A stretch of DNA of 64,000 nt from Pseudomonas sp. SST3 (GCF_003325755.1 NZ_QORI02000005.1:1-64000); one strand, 5' to 3'. Counted from the stretch's first letter, positions 23,108-32,035 are shown. Numbers and translations are program-made. Notes: generated from the sequence alone by a model not told the origin.

Positions 23108-26086
23108 ATGATTAGTCGGGGTTCAGAGTGGCATCGGTGGGAACCACATATTCATGCTCCTGGCACCGTGCTCAACAATCAGTTTGGATCTGCAAATCCG
23201 TGGGGAGAGTATCTCTCGAGCCTCGAGAAACTAACGCCACAGATCGAAGCCATTGCCGTAACTGACTACTACGTTACGGACACCTACGAAGAGTTTCTCA
23301 GGCACAAAGCCGCAGGCCGATTGCCAGGCGTGAAGCTAATTTTCCCCAACATCGAGCTGCGCCTCGATGTAGCTGCAAAGTCGGGGTTCGTGAACATCCA
23401 CCTCTTGGTAAGCCCGGAAGACCCGGAGCATTTGTCTGAGGTCAAACGCCTCCTCAAGCGGCTTCAGTTTCCAGCATTCAATGACAACTTTGACTGCACA
23501 CGCGAAGAGCTGATCAAGCTCGGCAAGCGTGCTGACCAGTCAATCATTGATGATGAGGCGGCTCTACGGCACGGCGCAACGCAGTTCAAAGTCAATTTCA
23601 ACCTGCTGCGAAAGGTCTTTCACGAGAGTGAATGGGCAAAGAAAAATATCCTGATCGCGGTAGCCGGTGGGTCTGGTGATGGTACGTCCGGATTGCGCCA
23701 GGCTGCCGATGCAACGGTTCGCCAGGAAATCGAGAAGTTCGCCCACATCATTTTCTCGAGCAGTCTGTCTCAGCGAGAGTTCTGGCTTGGCCTGCGGCCT
23801 GGTATGACTGCAGCTGACTTGCGCAGTCGATATGACGGTTGTAAGCCTTGTTTGCATGGGAGTGACTCCCATAACCAACAATCCGTGGGGCAGCCTGTCG
23901 ACAATCGTTTTTCGTGGATCAAAGGAGGGCTGGAGTTCGACTCGCTTCGCCAGGCCTGCATTGATCCCGAAGGTCGGGCCTATGTTGGAGAAGTGCCACC
24001 CCGTACGGCAATGCCTTCCCAAGTCATCTCTCACGTCAGGATCGATGATGCGGACTGGCTAACAACGCCGGACATACCTCTGAACCCAGGCTTAGTAGCA
24101 ATCATTGGCGCGCGTGGCTCAGGTAAGACCGCCTTGGCAGACATAATCGCCGCAGGTTGTGAGGCGATTTCGCCATTCGGATGGAGTGCTGATGAAGCTA
24201 TCAGCCCATCATTCCTTGCCCGTGCACGCCAGCTGCTTGGCGATGCTTCAACGACGCTATCCTGGGGCGGTGGAGCAGAGATTACGCGCTCCCTCGATGG
24301 CAGGGATGCGAATGGGCATTTGTCATTTCCTCGGGCGCGCTATTTGTCTCAGCAGTTCGTCGAGGAGCTTTGCTCGGCTAAAGGTGTTTCTGATGGTCTT
24401 GTAGAGGAGATCGAGCGAGTCATTTTTGATTCGCACTCGCCGGATGATCGCGACGGTGCCATTGATTTCGCAGAGCTTCGAGATCAGCTCACTGCACGAT
24501 TCCAACAGGCTCGTGAGCGCGAAGCCGGCGCGCTAGAAGACATCTCAAGTCGAATTGCTACCGAGCTTGAAAAGGAAGGCCTCGTAGCCGCGCTGACTAC
24601 CCAAGTCGCTCAGAAGAAGAAGCTGATCGCAGATTACAACGCTGACCTGGCAAAGCTGGTCGTCAAAGGCACTGAGGCCCACGTTAATCGCCACACCGAA
24701 CTCAGCCAGGTGGCTCAAAGCCTTCGCTCCAAGATTCAATCCTTCGGCAACCAGCGTCGGACCTATGAAGCGCTGCAGGATGAAGTTCGAAGCATGCGCG
24801 CGACGCGTGCACCAGAAATGCTTCGCCAAGCTCGTGAGCGTCATTCGAACAGCGGACTAAGCGACCAGCAGTGGGACGATTTTTTGCTGGTGTATAAGGG
24901 CGACGTCGATGAGGGCCTCGCGTCATACATCAAGTGGGCCGACGGAGAAGTCCGTAAATTAAATGGCATCGCACCACCGCTTGGCGATCCGAATGTCCCT
25001 CTTATCGATGGGGCTACCGATCTCTCTAAGCTACCACTAGCGCCCATCGCAGCTGAGATGACACGCCTTGAGGCACTGTTCAGTGCTGACAAGATCGTGC
25101 GGGATCAGTACACGACGCTAGCAGCACGGATCGCGCAGGAAAACACTGCACTTCAGGTACTCGAGTCACGTCTCGCTGATGCAGTTGGAGCCGAGGCCCG
25201 TCGCAAGGCCTTGCAAGCCGAGCGTAATGACACGTACGGACGCGTTTTCGACGCCATTATTAACGAGCAGAACGCGTTGGCCAGCTTGTATGAACCATTA
25301 ATGGCCCGGCTCGCAGCATCTTCCGGCACCCTCAAAAAACTCAGCTTCTCGGTTCGCCGCATAGCCGATGTTGAAAGCTGGGGAACAATCGCCGAGGAGG
25401 AACTGCTTGATCGGCGGAAGGCTGGTCCATTTTATGGCCGCGGCTCACTAATCAAAGCAGCCATCCAAGAACTAAAGGCAGCGTGGGAAACCGGCTCGGC
25501 ACCGGAAGTGCAGGAAGCGATGACCTCCTTCATGGAAAAGTACAGCAAGGATCTGCTAACACATGCGCCTTATGTACAGTCCCAGCAAACTGAGTTTCGT
25601 GCCTGGTCGAAGCAGTTTGCACATTGGCTTTTTGGAACCGATCACCTGACCGTTCGCTATGAAATTTCCTACGACGGCGTCGATATTCGAAAGCTCTCTC
25701 CTGGAACGCGGGGCATCGTCCTTTTGCTCCTGTATCTAGCACTAGATGATGCGGACGATCGTCCCCTGATCATCGACCAGCCTGAAGAAAACTTAGACCC
25801 CAAGTCGGTGTTCGATGAGTTGGTGTCGCTTTTCATTGCAGCGAAGGCAAAGCGTCAGGTGATCATGGTCACCCACAACGCAAACTTGGTCATTAATACT
25901 GATGCCGATCAAATCATTGTGGCCGCGTCAGGCCCCAATGTAGATGGTGGCCTGCCTCCGATCACCTACATATCAGGTGGGCTAGAAAACGAGGAGATTC
26001 GGCAATCTGTTTGCGAAATCCTCGAAGGAGGCACGACAGCTTTCCAGGAGCGAGCAAGAAGGCTAAGGGTTCGACTCGACAGATAA
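23108..26086 (+). CDS. TrlF-like PHP-domain / SMC-type ATPase
   Basis: The protein has 992 residues. GAGGA precedes ATG 23108. The N-terminal PHP phosphoesterase keeps its metal ligands: HIHAPGT (H14, H16), TDYY (about 52-55), E83 in FPNIEL, H98 in VNIHLL and HGSDSH (about 250-255). An SMC/RecN-like ATPase follows: Walker A GARGSGKT near 332-340, a long coiled coil (about 450-770, with an EVRSMRATRAPEMLRQAR segment), signature LSPGTRG near 862, Walker B PLIIDQPEENLD near 885 and a switch His in MVTHNANLV near 920. This is the architecture of TrlF-type proteins, which occur in defence islands. The PHP part suggests a metal-dependent nuclease gated by DNA- or RNA-stimulated ATP hydrolysis. The TOPRIM gene follows after 33 bp. 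There is no signal peptide. Confidence 0.85.
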   Translation: MISRGSEWHRWEPHIHAPGTVLNNQFGSANPWGEYLSSLEKLTPQIEAIAVTDYYVTDTYEEFLRHKAAGRLPGVKLIFPNIELRLDVAAKSGFVNIHLLVSPEDPEHLSEVKRLLKRLQFPAFNDNFDCTREELIKLGKRADQSIIDDEAALRHGATQFKVNFNLLRKVFHESEWAKKNILIAVAGGSGDGTSGLRQAADATVRQEIEKFAHIIFSSSLSQREFWLGLRPGMTAADLRSRYDGCKPCLHGSDSHNQQSVGQPVDNRFSWIKGGLEFDSLRQACIDPEGRAYVGEVPPRTAMPSQVISHVRIDDADWLTTPDIPLNPGLVAIIGARGSGKTALADIIAAGCEAISPFGWSADEAISPSFLARARQLLGDASTTLSWGGGAEITRSLDGRDANGHLSFPRARYLSQQFVEELCSAKGVSDGLVEEIERVIFDSHSPDDRDGAIDFAELRDQLTARFQQAREREAGALEDISSRIATELEKEGLVAALTTQVAQKKKLIADYNADLAKLVVKGTEAHVNRHTELSQVAQSLRSKIQSFGNQRRTYEALQDEVRSMRATRAPEMLRQARERHSNSGLSDQQWDDFLLVYKGDVDEGLASYIKWADGEVRKLNGIAPPLGDPNVPLIDGATDLSKLPLAPIAAEMTRLEALFSADKIVRDQYTTLAARIAQENTALQVLESRLADAVGAEARRKALQAERNDTYGRVFDAIINEQNALASLYEPLMARLAASSGTLKKLSFSVRRIADVESWGTIAEEELLDRRKAGPFYGRGSLIKAAIQELKAAWETGSAPEVQEAMTSFMEKYSKDLLTHAPYVQSQQTEFRAWSKQFAHWLFGTDHLTVRYEISYDGVDIRKLSPGTRGIVLLLLYLALDDADDRPLIIDQPEENLDPKSVFDELVSLFIAAKAKRQVIMVTHNANLVINTDADQIIVAASGPNVDGGLPPITYISGGLENEEIRQSVCEILEGGTTAFQERARRLRVRLDR

Positions 26087-26119
26087 AGTCAGCCGAGAGC
26101 AGCATCATTAGGAGTTCCG

Positions 26120-27424
26120 ATGAGCACACCCATCACGTTAACCGTGGGCGACATCGAGCTCACCTACAACACGACCTATATGGGCATTGACCATGGGATG
26201 CTCTTCCAAGAGTTAGATCGTAAGTGTCGACGCCATAAATACATCAATTATGAGTACTACGAGCAACACCCTGACGAGGACGTCTCCCAGAGTGAAATGT
26301 GCTTTTGTCGTCCGCTTAGGTCGCTCATTCCAAGACTCGAACTGCTTGGTTATACGCTCCCAGCGGTAAAGGCCGAATATGATCGCCTCGCAATGCAGGA
26401 TCACGAGCAGCGACTGGATACGGAAGCCCCTGAGCGAACTGACACATCTGGGCTGCTGGATTTCGATCAGTTCGTAGCCTTCATACGAACCTATGCCGTG
26501 AGCAAACTTAGCGACGAGTACAACGCTGACTACGACGAGGAGCACAGGGCAAAACGCGGTTTTTTCTCGCACGAGGCCGCCATAGAGCAACTGCCGGCAG
26601 GCGCTCTGTATCGAGAGACTGGCGGGTACTCCGAGCGAAGTCATTTTGGCAACCTGCTAGGGTTTCTCAGCCCCTATTCAACGCTGAGAGTTCTTGCCGA
26701 AAATCCAGAAAATTTAGACCTTGAGGTCGTCTGGGACTACGGTAAATTCGTTAGCGCAGGCTGGGCGCAGAACAGTGATTTTGTTGCCGGCGCACGTCGC
26801 ACCCAAACGTACTTAATTGCAACGGAAGGATCATCTGACACCCACATCCTGAAGCGAGCAATCGCGCTCCTTCTCCCTGAGGTTCAGGACTTCTTCAAGT
26901 TCATGGAAGTGGCAGATCGGCACCCTTTCTCTGGCACGGGCAACCTGGCCAAATTCGCGGAAGGGCTCGTCAAAATCGACGTCCACAATCGAGTCGTTTT
27001 TCTCTTTGACAACGACGCAGAAGGTCACGATGCGTTCCGCAGCCTGCAGCGCTTCAACTTCCCCGTGAACATGTGCGCGATGGTCCTTCCTGACCTAGAG
27101 GAGCTGCGCAGTTTTCCCGCACGAGGCCCTGATGGGGTATCCAACGCTGATCTCAATGGTCGAGCTGCGGCGATCGAATGCTATTTGGATCTGCGACTGA
27201 AAGACCGCAATCCACCGCAAGTGACTTGGACGAACTACAAAGAGAAATTGGATGTCTATCAAGGCTCACTTGACTTCAAGGAAAGCTATGCCGATGCGTT
27301 CTACAAAGCGAGTGCAGAGGCTATCGCCGCCAATGAGTACGACGTGAGCAAGCTACGAATCGTGCTAGGTGCTCTTTTACGACAGTGCAGTCAGATGGCT
27401 GAACAAATGCACTCTGTGGAATAG
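26120..27424 (+). CDS. HEPN/TOPRIM-type nuclease-like protein
   Basis: The protein has 434 residues. AGGAG precedes ATG 26120. The C-terminal half has TOPRIM hallmarks: an acidic nucleotidyl motif ATEGSSDTHILKRAI at about residue 233, and FLFDNDAEGHDAF at about 294 (DxD type). The N-terminal half (ITLTVGDIELTYNTTYMGID, later SEMCFCRPLRSLIPRL and GNLLGFLSPYSTLRVL) looks like the helical HEPN-associated region found with TOPRIM in this family. It is 33 bp behind the TrlF-like gene and surely in its operon. By analogy with ATPase-plus-TOPRIM defence pairs such as Gabija, OLD-type and PARIS, it may be the effector nuclease. No direct evidence of activity is available here. Confidence 0.75.
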   Translation: MSTPITLTVGDIELTYNTTYMGIDHGMLFQELDRKCRRHKYINYEYYEQHPDEDVSQSEMCFCRPLRSLIPRLELLGYTLPAVKAEYDRLAMQDHEQRLDTEAPERTDTSGLLDFDQFVAFIRTYAVSKLSDEYNADYDEEHRAKRGFFSHEAAIEQLPAGALYRETGGYSERSHFGNLLGFLSPYSTLRVLAENPENLDLEVVWDYGKFVSAGWAQNSDFVAGARRTQTYLIATEGSSDTHILKRAIALLLPEVQDFFKFMEVADRHPFSGTGNLAKFAEGLVKIDVHNRVVFLFDNDAEGHDAFRSLQRFNFPVNMCAMVLPDLEELRSFPARGPDGVSNADLNGRAAAIECYLDLRLKDRNPPQVTWTNYKEKLDVYQGSLDFKESYADAFYKASAEAIAANEYDVSKLRIVLGALLRQCSQMAEQMHSVE

Positions 27425-27462
27425 CACGCAGAGCTCTAGCCGTATGGCCTGCAGGCATTGAT

Positions 27463-27484
27463 GGCAGCCCCATTCAGGGCTGCC
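27463..27484. terminator. Bidirectional hairpin between the TOPRIM gene and the metal locus
   Basis: GGCAGCCC-CATTCA-GGGCTGCC forms an 8-bp GC stem with a 6-base loop, 39 bp after the TOPRIM stop and 9 bp before the stop of the convergent gene at 27493. The T-tract is poor on both strands, so efficiency is uncertain. Its place between convergent genes fits termination from both sides. Confidence 0.65.
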
Positions 27485-27492
27485 TGGTGAAG

Positions 27493-28173
27493 TCAGATTA
27501 CGCGCTTGATGCTGATGTAATCGCCCTGAGTGCGCAGGGTAACTGTCACCGGTTTGCTAGTTCGATTGCGCCAGAACCAACCGTGCTTGCCATCGAATGC
27601 AGCCTCCAGAACACCCGAGTCTTCCGCGGTTGAACGTCCTTTCCCATAGCCGTGGTAGAAGTCGCGCGGCGCGTTGTAAGGATCGCCGTGGGTGTCGTAG
27701 TTAACGACGCCGCCATTGGCAGTCCAGAGGTAGTTCACCTTGGCTCCCTGCTTCATTTCCAGCTTCACTTCGGCGCCCTGGTTCGGGCTCAAGGTGATGC
27801 TCATTTCATGCTGCAGACCAGCTGCCTGCTCAGGCGCAGTCGGTTGCTCTGGAGCGGGAATGACCTCGACAGGAGCTGATGGGGAAGTTGCCGGGGCGGT
27901 AGGTGCTACGGCGATAGCTTCAGCTGGCGGCGGAGTTGGAGTCTGAGCTGCGACCTCATCGGCGCGGGCCTCGTCAGCCAGCTGGATCTTCACCTCACCC
28001 ATCTGGGTGAGTCCAAGTGCTCGGCCCACGCCAGTGGGGTCGATCGCATATTCCGAAGGCATTACCACAGTAACCAGAAGCACGCAGGCAATGATTGCCG
28101 CGATGATCGTGGAGCGCAGTAGCTGTGCTGTCGAGGGGAGTTCGTTAAGGGTCGGAAGCTTGGTATTGAACAT
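27493..28173 (-). CDS. Transmembrane anchor protein of a HupE-linked metal locus
   Basis: The protein has 226 residues. A single N-terminal hydrophobic helix (residues about 22-40, STIIAAIIACVLLVTVVM) is followed by a low-complexity Pro/Ala/Glu linker (about 70-118). A compact periplasmic domain then contains AEVKLEMKQGAKVNYLWTAN, PRDFYHGYGKG and FDGKHGWFWRNRT. It is probably anchored in the inner membrane with the domain outside. It is the third gene of a leftward operon (His-rich protein, HupE, this), 12 bp after hupE, and often accompanies HupE/UreJ-type permeases in pseudomonads. The molecular role is unknown. Confidence 0.75.
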   Translation of the reverse strand: MFNTKLPTLNELPSTAQLLRSTIIAAIIACVLLVTVVMPSEYAIDPTGVGRALGLTQMGEVKIQLADEARADEVAAQTPTPPPAEAIAVAPTAPATSPSAPVEVIPAPEQPTAPEQAAGLQHEMSITLSPNQGAEVKLEMKQGAKVNYLWTANGGVVNYDTHGDPYNAPRDFYHGYGKGRSTAEDSGVLEAAFDGKHGWFWRNRTSKPVTVTLRTQGDYISIKRVI

Positions 28174-28185
28174 AGAAAGAATTCC

Positions 28186-28923
28186 TTACTGAGAGACGAT
28201 CAGGCCGGTGATCTGGTAGCCCATGAGCAAGAAGCCGGCGCTCATCATGGCGACGTTGGCGGTATAGGCGTGGCGCCAGAAGCTGGCGGTACGTCGCCAG
28301 TAGCCCATCAGAATTAGAATGCCGCCGAGAGCCAGTAGCTGGCCGATCTCGACACCTACGTTGAAGGCAATCAGGTTGGCGATCAGGCCGTCAGAAGAGA
28401 TCTCGAACTCCTGGATCTTGGTAGCCAGACCGAAGCCATGAAGCAGGCCGAAGATCAGCGTTGCTGCGCGGGTGTCGGGTTGATAGCCAAACCAGCGCTG
28501 GAAGGCGCCGAGGTTATCCAGGGCCTTGTAGACGACCGAAAAGCCGATGATGGCGTCGATCACATAAGAGCTGATGCTGATGTTGCTCAGCACCCCAAAG
28601 AGCAGGGTGATGGAGTGACCAAGCGCGAACAGCGTGACGTACAGCCCTACGTCCTTCAGGCGGTAGAGGAAGAAGATCACACCGAACAGGAACAGCAGGT
28701 GGTCGTAGCCGGTGATCATGTGTTTGGCGCCCATATAGATGAAGGGCATCAACATCACGCCGGTACTTTCCTGGATGAAGCCCTTGTCTCCTTCGGGCAC
28801 ACCGTGGGCCAGCGCCTCAGGCATGACTGCCATCAGTAGAGCGATGGCAAGCAGGGGCAGAAAAAGCGGTCGACGCAGGCGTGCGATCAGCGCCGTTGCC
28901 CCGCTCAGGGGAAGCGAATTCAT
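28186..28923 (-). CDS. HupE/UreJ-family nickel/cobalt permease
   Basis: The protein has 245 residues. An N-terminal signal-like helix ends near ALAHG. It has the HupE-type metal motif YDHLLFLFGV and HGFGLATKI, plus about seven hydrophobic segments (ILIFGLLHGFG, FNVGVEIGQLLALGGIL). HupE/UreJ proteins move Ni or Co across the inner membrane. It sits in a leftward operon divergent from the RcnR-type repressor and RcnA-type exporter, so the locus handles nickel or cobalt. A role in uptake or efflux cannot be told from the sequence. Confidence 0.85.
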   Translation of the reverse strand: MNSLPLSGATALIARLRRPLFLPLLAIALLMAVMPEALAHGVPEGDKGFIQESTGVMLMPFIYMGAKHMITGYDHLLFLFGVIFFLYRLKDVGLYVTLFALGHSITLLFGVLSNISISSYVIDAIIGFSVVYKALDNLGAFQRWFGYQPDTRAATLIFGLLHGFGLATKIQEFEISSDGLIANLIAFNVGVEIGQLLALGGILILMGYWRRTASFWRHAYTANVAMMSAGFLLMGYQITGLIVSQ

Positions 28924-28932
28924 AACGATTTC

Positions 28933-29310
28933 CTAGGTTGTAGTGGTCTGGGCCGCAAGGCGGCCGGTTTCAGAACACAACCTAGAGCGTGGTGGCCGTT
29001 CGATCAGGTAGATCGGCACTTCAGGGACAGTTGCCCGCAACGCGTTGGGAGGGGTTTCCCGCTCGGGGCGTGACAGCAGTGTCAGCGCCGACCCGAGATA
29101 AGGGATCTCATGGCTATGGTCAGCCGCATCTTTGTGGCTCGGGAACGCCGGCGCGTCCACATCATGGGAATGACCATGGGGCACAGCGCCAGAGTAATCA
29201 CCCGGTATCAGCGGAGTCTTGATGGCGGCCAGCGAATGCCCTACCCAGGCCAATAGCAAGGCCAGTATCAATGCGATAACGGGTTTCTTCGAGGCGCTAC
29301 GACTAGCCAT
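28933..29310 (-). CDS. Small His-containing exported protein of the metal locus
   Basis: The protein has 125 residues. A signal peptide is visible (MASRSASKKPVIALILALLL, cleavage near SLA). The mature part carries HGHSH and later HKDAADHSH, likely metal-binding clusters, then a low-complexity Arg/Pro/Thr tail. It is the first gene of the leftward operon, 9 bp before hupE, and its promoter region includes the G-tract operator at 29359-29377. It is probably a periplasmic metal-binding accessory. I do not recognise a named family. Confidence 0.6.
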   Translation of the reverse strand: MASRSASKKPVIALILALLLAWVGHSLAAIKTPLIPGDYSGAVPHGHSHDVDAPAFPSHKDAADHSHEIPYLGSALTLLSRPERETPPNALRATVPEVPIYLIERPPRSRLCSETGRLAAQTTTT

Positions 29311-29358
29311 TTTTCTATGTCTTGCATCTCGCGATGAGCGAATAGGGTCGTTTGACCG

Positions 29359-29377
29359 TATCCCCCCCAGGGGGATA
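29359..29377. promoter_or_regulatory. RcnR/CsoR-type G-tract operator
   Basis: TATCCCCCCCAGGGGGATA is a C/G-tract inverted repeat with TA ends, as recognised by CsoR/RcnR-family repressors. It lies between the divergent His-rich gene and the csoR/rcnR-type gene (ATG 29417), so one repressor could control both directions. Confidence 0.75.
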
Positions 29378-29416
29378 GGATGCGAGCGTAAATCATCGAG
29401 ACATAGGACTCAAGGC

Positions 29417-29710
29417 ATGAGCGATCACGAGCACAGCCATGGCCATCGGCACCAGAGCCACAGCGATGTCGTGAAGCGCCTGAAACGCGCTGAGGGTCAT
29501 CTGCGCAGCATCATCACCATGATCGAGGATGGTCGTGAGTGCGTTGATATCGCGCAGCAGCTGCATGCCGTTGAGAAGGCCGTGTGCCAGGCCAAGCGCA
29601 CCCTGATTCAAGATCACATCGATCACTGTCTGGAGCACACGATGGACGCTCTCGCCACTGGCGAGCGCACCTCCCTTGAAGACTTCAAGCAGATCACGAA
29701 GTACCTGTAG
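29417..29710 (+). CDS. CsoR/RcnR-family metal-sensing repressor
   Basis: The protein has 97 residues, with the start at ATG 29417 (MSDHEHSHGHRHQSHS, His-rich). It has the all-helical DUF156 fold with the conserved AEGHLRSIITMIEDGRECVDIAQQLHAV segment and the Cys (C53-type in RxCxDIxQQ), then HIDHCLE. The His-rich N-terminus and the neighbouring exporter favour Ni/Co sensing (RcnR type) over copper. It is 8 bp before the exporter gene. It is probably released from the 29359-29377 operator by nickel or cobalt. Confidence 0.88.
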   Translation: MSDHEHSHGHRHQSHSDVVKRLKRAEGHLRSIITMIEDGRECVDIAQQLHAVEKAVCQAKRTLIQDHIDHCLEHTMDALATGERTSLEDFKQITKYL

Positions 29711-29718
29711 GTCTCCCT

Positions 29719-30840
29719 ATGTCGAGCTTTGCCGAATTACTGCAGCAGGGTGCGTCCCACGCTTGGCTGTACTTCCCCAGCGCTATCCTCCTGGGGGCAT
29801 TGCATGGCCTGGAGCCGGGCCACTCGAAGACCATGATGGCGGCCTTCATCGTCGCCATCCGGGGCACCGTAAAGCAGGCAATCCTGCTGGGTTTGGCAGC
29901 GACAATCTCGCACACAGCAGTGGTCTGGCTGGTGGCCATGGGTGGCATGTATCTGGGCCAGAACCTGAATGCCGAAACGACAGAGCCGTACTTCCAGCTC
30001 GCTTCTGCCGCGATCATCATCACCATCGCGTTGTGGATGCTCTGGCGCACCTGGCGTGGGGAGCAGATGTGGCGTTTCGAAGAAGGTGATCACGCGCATG
30101 ATCACCATCACGATGAGACCCGCCGAATCGATACCGGACACGGGCGCATCGAGCTTTCGATCTTTGAAGAAGGTGTTCCCCCGCGCTGGCGCTTGCGCAC
30201 CCTGAGTGGCCATTCCTGGCCGGCAGAGGACGTGAGCCTGTCGACGACACGCCCAGACGGAACAGCTCAGCTATTCCGCTTTGTGCAGTGCGGCGAATAC
30301 CTGGAGTCGGAGTCAGAGATCCCCGAACCCCATCAGTTCACCACGCGCCTGAGCCTTGGTCACGTGGGCCATTCGCACGATTACGACCTCGATTTCCATG
30401 AGCACGACCACGGCCACGACCATTCCGATCTGCAGGGCCTGGAGCTGTCGGTGGAGGGGTATCAGGATGCTCATGAGCGAGCCCACGCCAACGACATCCG
30501 CAACCGCTTCAATAACCGCAACGTCACCACTGGGCAGATCATCCTATTCGGCCTGACCGGGGGACTGATCCCTTGTCCCGCCGCAATCACGGTGTTGTTG
30601 CTGTGCCTGCAGGTGAAGGAAGTCGCACTCGGGGCTGTTCTGGTGCTGTGCTTTAGTGTCGGTCTGGCGCTGACGCTGGTGTCCGTCGGCGCAGCTGCCG
30701 CAGTAGGCGCTCGCCAGGCCTCTAATCGTTGGCCATGGCTGGGGGCAGTCGCGCGTCGCGCGCCCTACCTCTCGAGCGTGCTCATCATTGGTGTCGGTAT
30801 CTATGTCGGCGTTCATGGCTGGATCGGTCTGACCGCCTAA
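29719..30840 (+). CDS. rcnA: RcnA-type nickel/cobalt exporter
   Basis: The protein has 373 residues and the NicO/RcnA topology: three N-terminal helices (AILLGALHGLEPGHSKTMMA is the family motif), a long cytoplasmic loop rich in His (HAHDHHHDE, and HVGHSHDYDLDFHEHDHGHD near residues 215-235), then three C-terminal helices (ILFGLTGGLIPCPAAITVLL). It exports Ni and Co across the inner membrane. It is transcribed with the CsoR/RcnR-type repressor and is directly followed, with no gap, by the yqaA-like gene. Confidence 0.9.
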   Translation: MSSFAELLQQGASHAWLYFPSAILLGALHGLEPGHSKTMMAAFIVAIRGTVKQAILLGLAATISHTAVVWLVAMGGMYLGQNLNAETTEPYFQLASAAIIITIALWMLWRTWRGEQMWRFEEGDHAHDHHHDETRRIDTGHGRIELSIFEEGVPPRWRLRTLSGHSWPAEDVSLSTTRPDGTAQLFRFVQCGEYLESESEIPEPHQFTTRLSLGHVGHSHDYDLDFHEHDHGHDHSDLQGLELSVEGYQDAHERAHANDIRNRFNNRNVTTGQIILFGLTGGLIPCPAAITVLLLCLQVKEVALGAVLVLCFSVGLALTLVSVGAAAAVGARQASNRWPWLGAVARRAPYLSSVLIIGVGIYVGVHGWIGLTA

Positions 30841-31281
30841 ATGTGGGAGCTATCAGGCTACCTGGGCCTATTCCTCGCGGCCTTCAGTGCCGCGACTTTG
30901 ATCCCTGCACAGTCCGAGGCAGTGCTCACCGGCCTGCTGATAAGTGGCAACTACTCGGTGGTCATGCTGTTGGTGGTGGCTACAGCAGGAAACGTTCTGG
31001 GTTCCGCGCTCAACTGGCTGCTCGGTCTCTACATTGAGCGTTACCGGCACAAGCGCTGGTTTCCAGTCAGTGACGACAAGCTGGCCCGCGCGCAGCGGGC
31101 CTACCACCGCTACGGTCGTTGGTCACTGCTGCTGAGCTGGGTGCCGATCATTGGCGACCCGCTGACCCTGATTGCCGGCGTCATGCGCGAACCCTTTTGG
31201 AGCTTCTTATTGATCGTGCTGCTGGCCAAGGCTGCTCGATACTTGGTGCTCACCGTGGTGACCCTCGGGATCATGGGGTAA
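30841..31281 (+). CDS. YqaA/DedA-like (SNARE-associated) membrane protein
   Basis: The protein has 146 residues. The ATG follows the rcnA stop immediately. It has four to five hydrophobic segments with YqaA-family motifs (GLFLAAFSAATLIPAQSEAV, ATAGNVLGSALNWLLG, SWVPIIGDPLTLIAGVMR). It is probably a small inner-membrane transporter-like protein. It is linked to metal efflux only by gene order. The stop overlaps the next start (TAATG), showing translational coupling with the TraX-like gene. Confidence 0.85.
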   Translation: MWELSGYLGLFLAAFSAATLIPAQSEAVLTGLLISGNYSVVMLLVVATAGNVLGSALNWLLGLYIERYRHKRWFPVSDDKLARAQRAYHRYGRWSLLLSWVPIIGDPLTLIAGVMREPFWSFLLIVLLAKAARYLVLTVVTLGIMG

Positions 31282-31982
31282 TGCGCTCGACCAGCCTGGA
31301 TCTCGTCAAATGGCTCGCCATGCTGACGATGGTCATAGACCACCTGCGCTATCTCTGGCCTGAAGAGACAGCCTGGCTGTTCGTGGTTGGACGCTTCGCC
31401 TTCCCACTGTTCTGCGTGGGTATTGCCGCCAACGTGTCACGTTCACGCCCAGGAGATCTGTACAGCGATAACAACTTTCGTTATCTGAGCTGGCTACTGG
31501 CTTTTAGCCTCATATCCGAGCTGCCGTATCGGGCGTTGTCCGAGATGAGCAATACGCTGAATGTCATGCCGACACTGATGTTGGGGCTCATAGTTGCTTG
31601 GAGTGTCCATCACAGCGATCGTGCAGGCTTGATGCTGGGGCTATTCACGTTGACCGTTGCGACAGTGCTTCATGATCGGCTGATGTACGGCGCGTTTGGA
31701 GTCCTGCTGCCGGCCACCATGGTGTTGGCAGTGCAGCGCCCCGGGGTCACCTGGCTCATACCCGCAGTCATCAGCGTGTTGGCCAATAGCCGTGACGGTT
31801 GGATCGGAGCTGGTCCCTTTGGCACCTGGTGGGCCATGGCCACGACCTTTGCGGCTCCGCTGGTTGGCCTGTGGCTATTGCGCCAGAAAATCACCCAACA
31901 CATATGGCCAGTGGGGCGCTGGGGTTACTACTTCTACCCCGGCCATCTAGCGGTGCTGGCGTTGTTTCGTGCGGCTCTCTGA
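31281..31982 (+). CDS. TraX-family membrane protein
   Basis: The protein has 233 residues; ATG 31281 overlaps the previous stop. It has about eight hydrophobic helices and TraX-like motifs (LVKWLAMLTMVIDHLRYLWP at the N-terminus, RFAFPLFCVGIAANVSRSR, and a C-terminal RWGYYFYPGHLAVLALFR). TraX acetylates F pilin; chromosomal homologues probably acylate other substrates. In this operon it may modify an envelope component. A longer upstream start (31119) lies inside the yqaA-like gene and is rejected. Confidence 0.82.
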   Translation: MRSTSLDLVKWLAMLTMVIDHLRYLWPEETAWLFVVGRFAFPLFCVGIAANVSRSRPGDLYSDNNFRYLSWLLAFSLISELPYRALSEMSNTLNVMPTLMLGLIVAWSVHHSDRAGLMLGLFTLTVATVLHDRLMYGAFGVLLPATMVLAVQRPGVTWLIPAVISVLANSRDGWIGAGPFGTWWAMATTFAAPLVGLWLLRQKITQHIWPVGRWGYYFYPGHLAVLALFRAAL

Positions 31983-32035
31983 CCGGTCGATCAAAATCCC
32001 CTTGCTCAATGCAGGTCTTTTGCCATAATCCGGAG

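Noticed and set aside
31119..31280. Upstream extension of the TraX-like gene
   Set aside because: The extra 54 codons lie inside the yqaA-like gene in another frame. ATG 31281 overlaps the previous stop and gives the family N-terminus.
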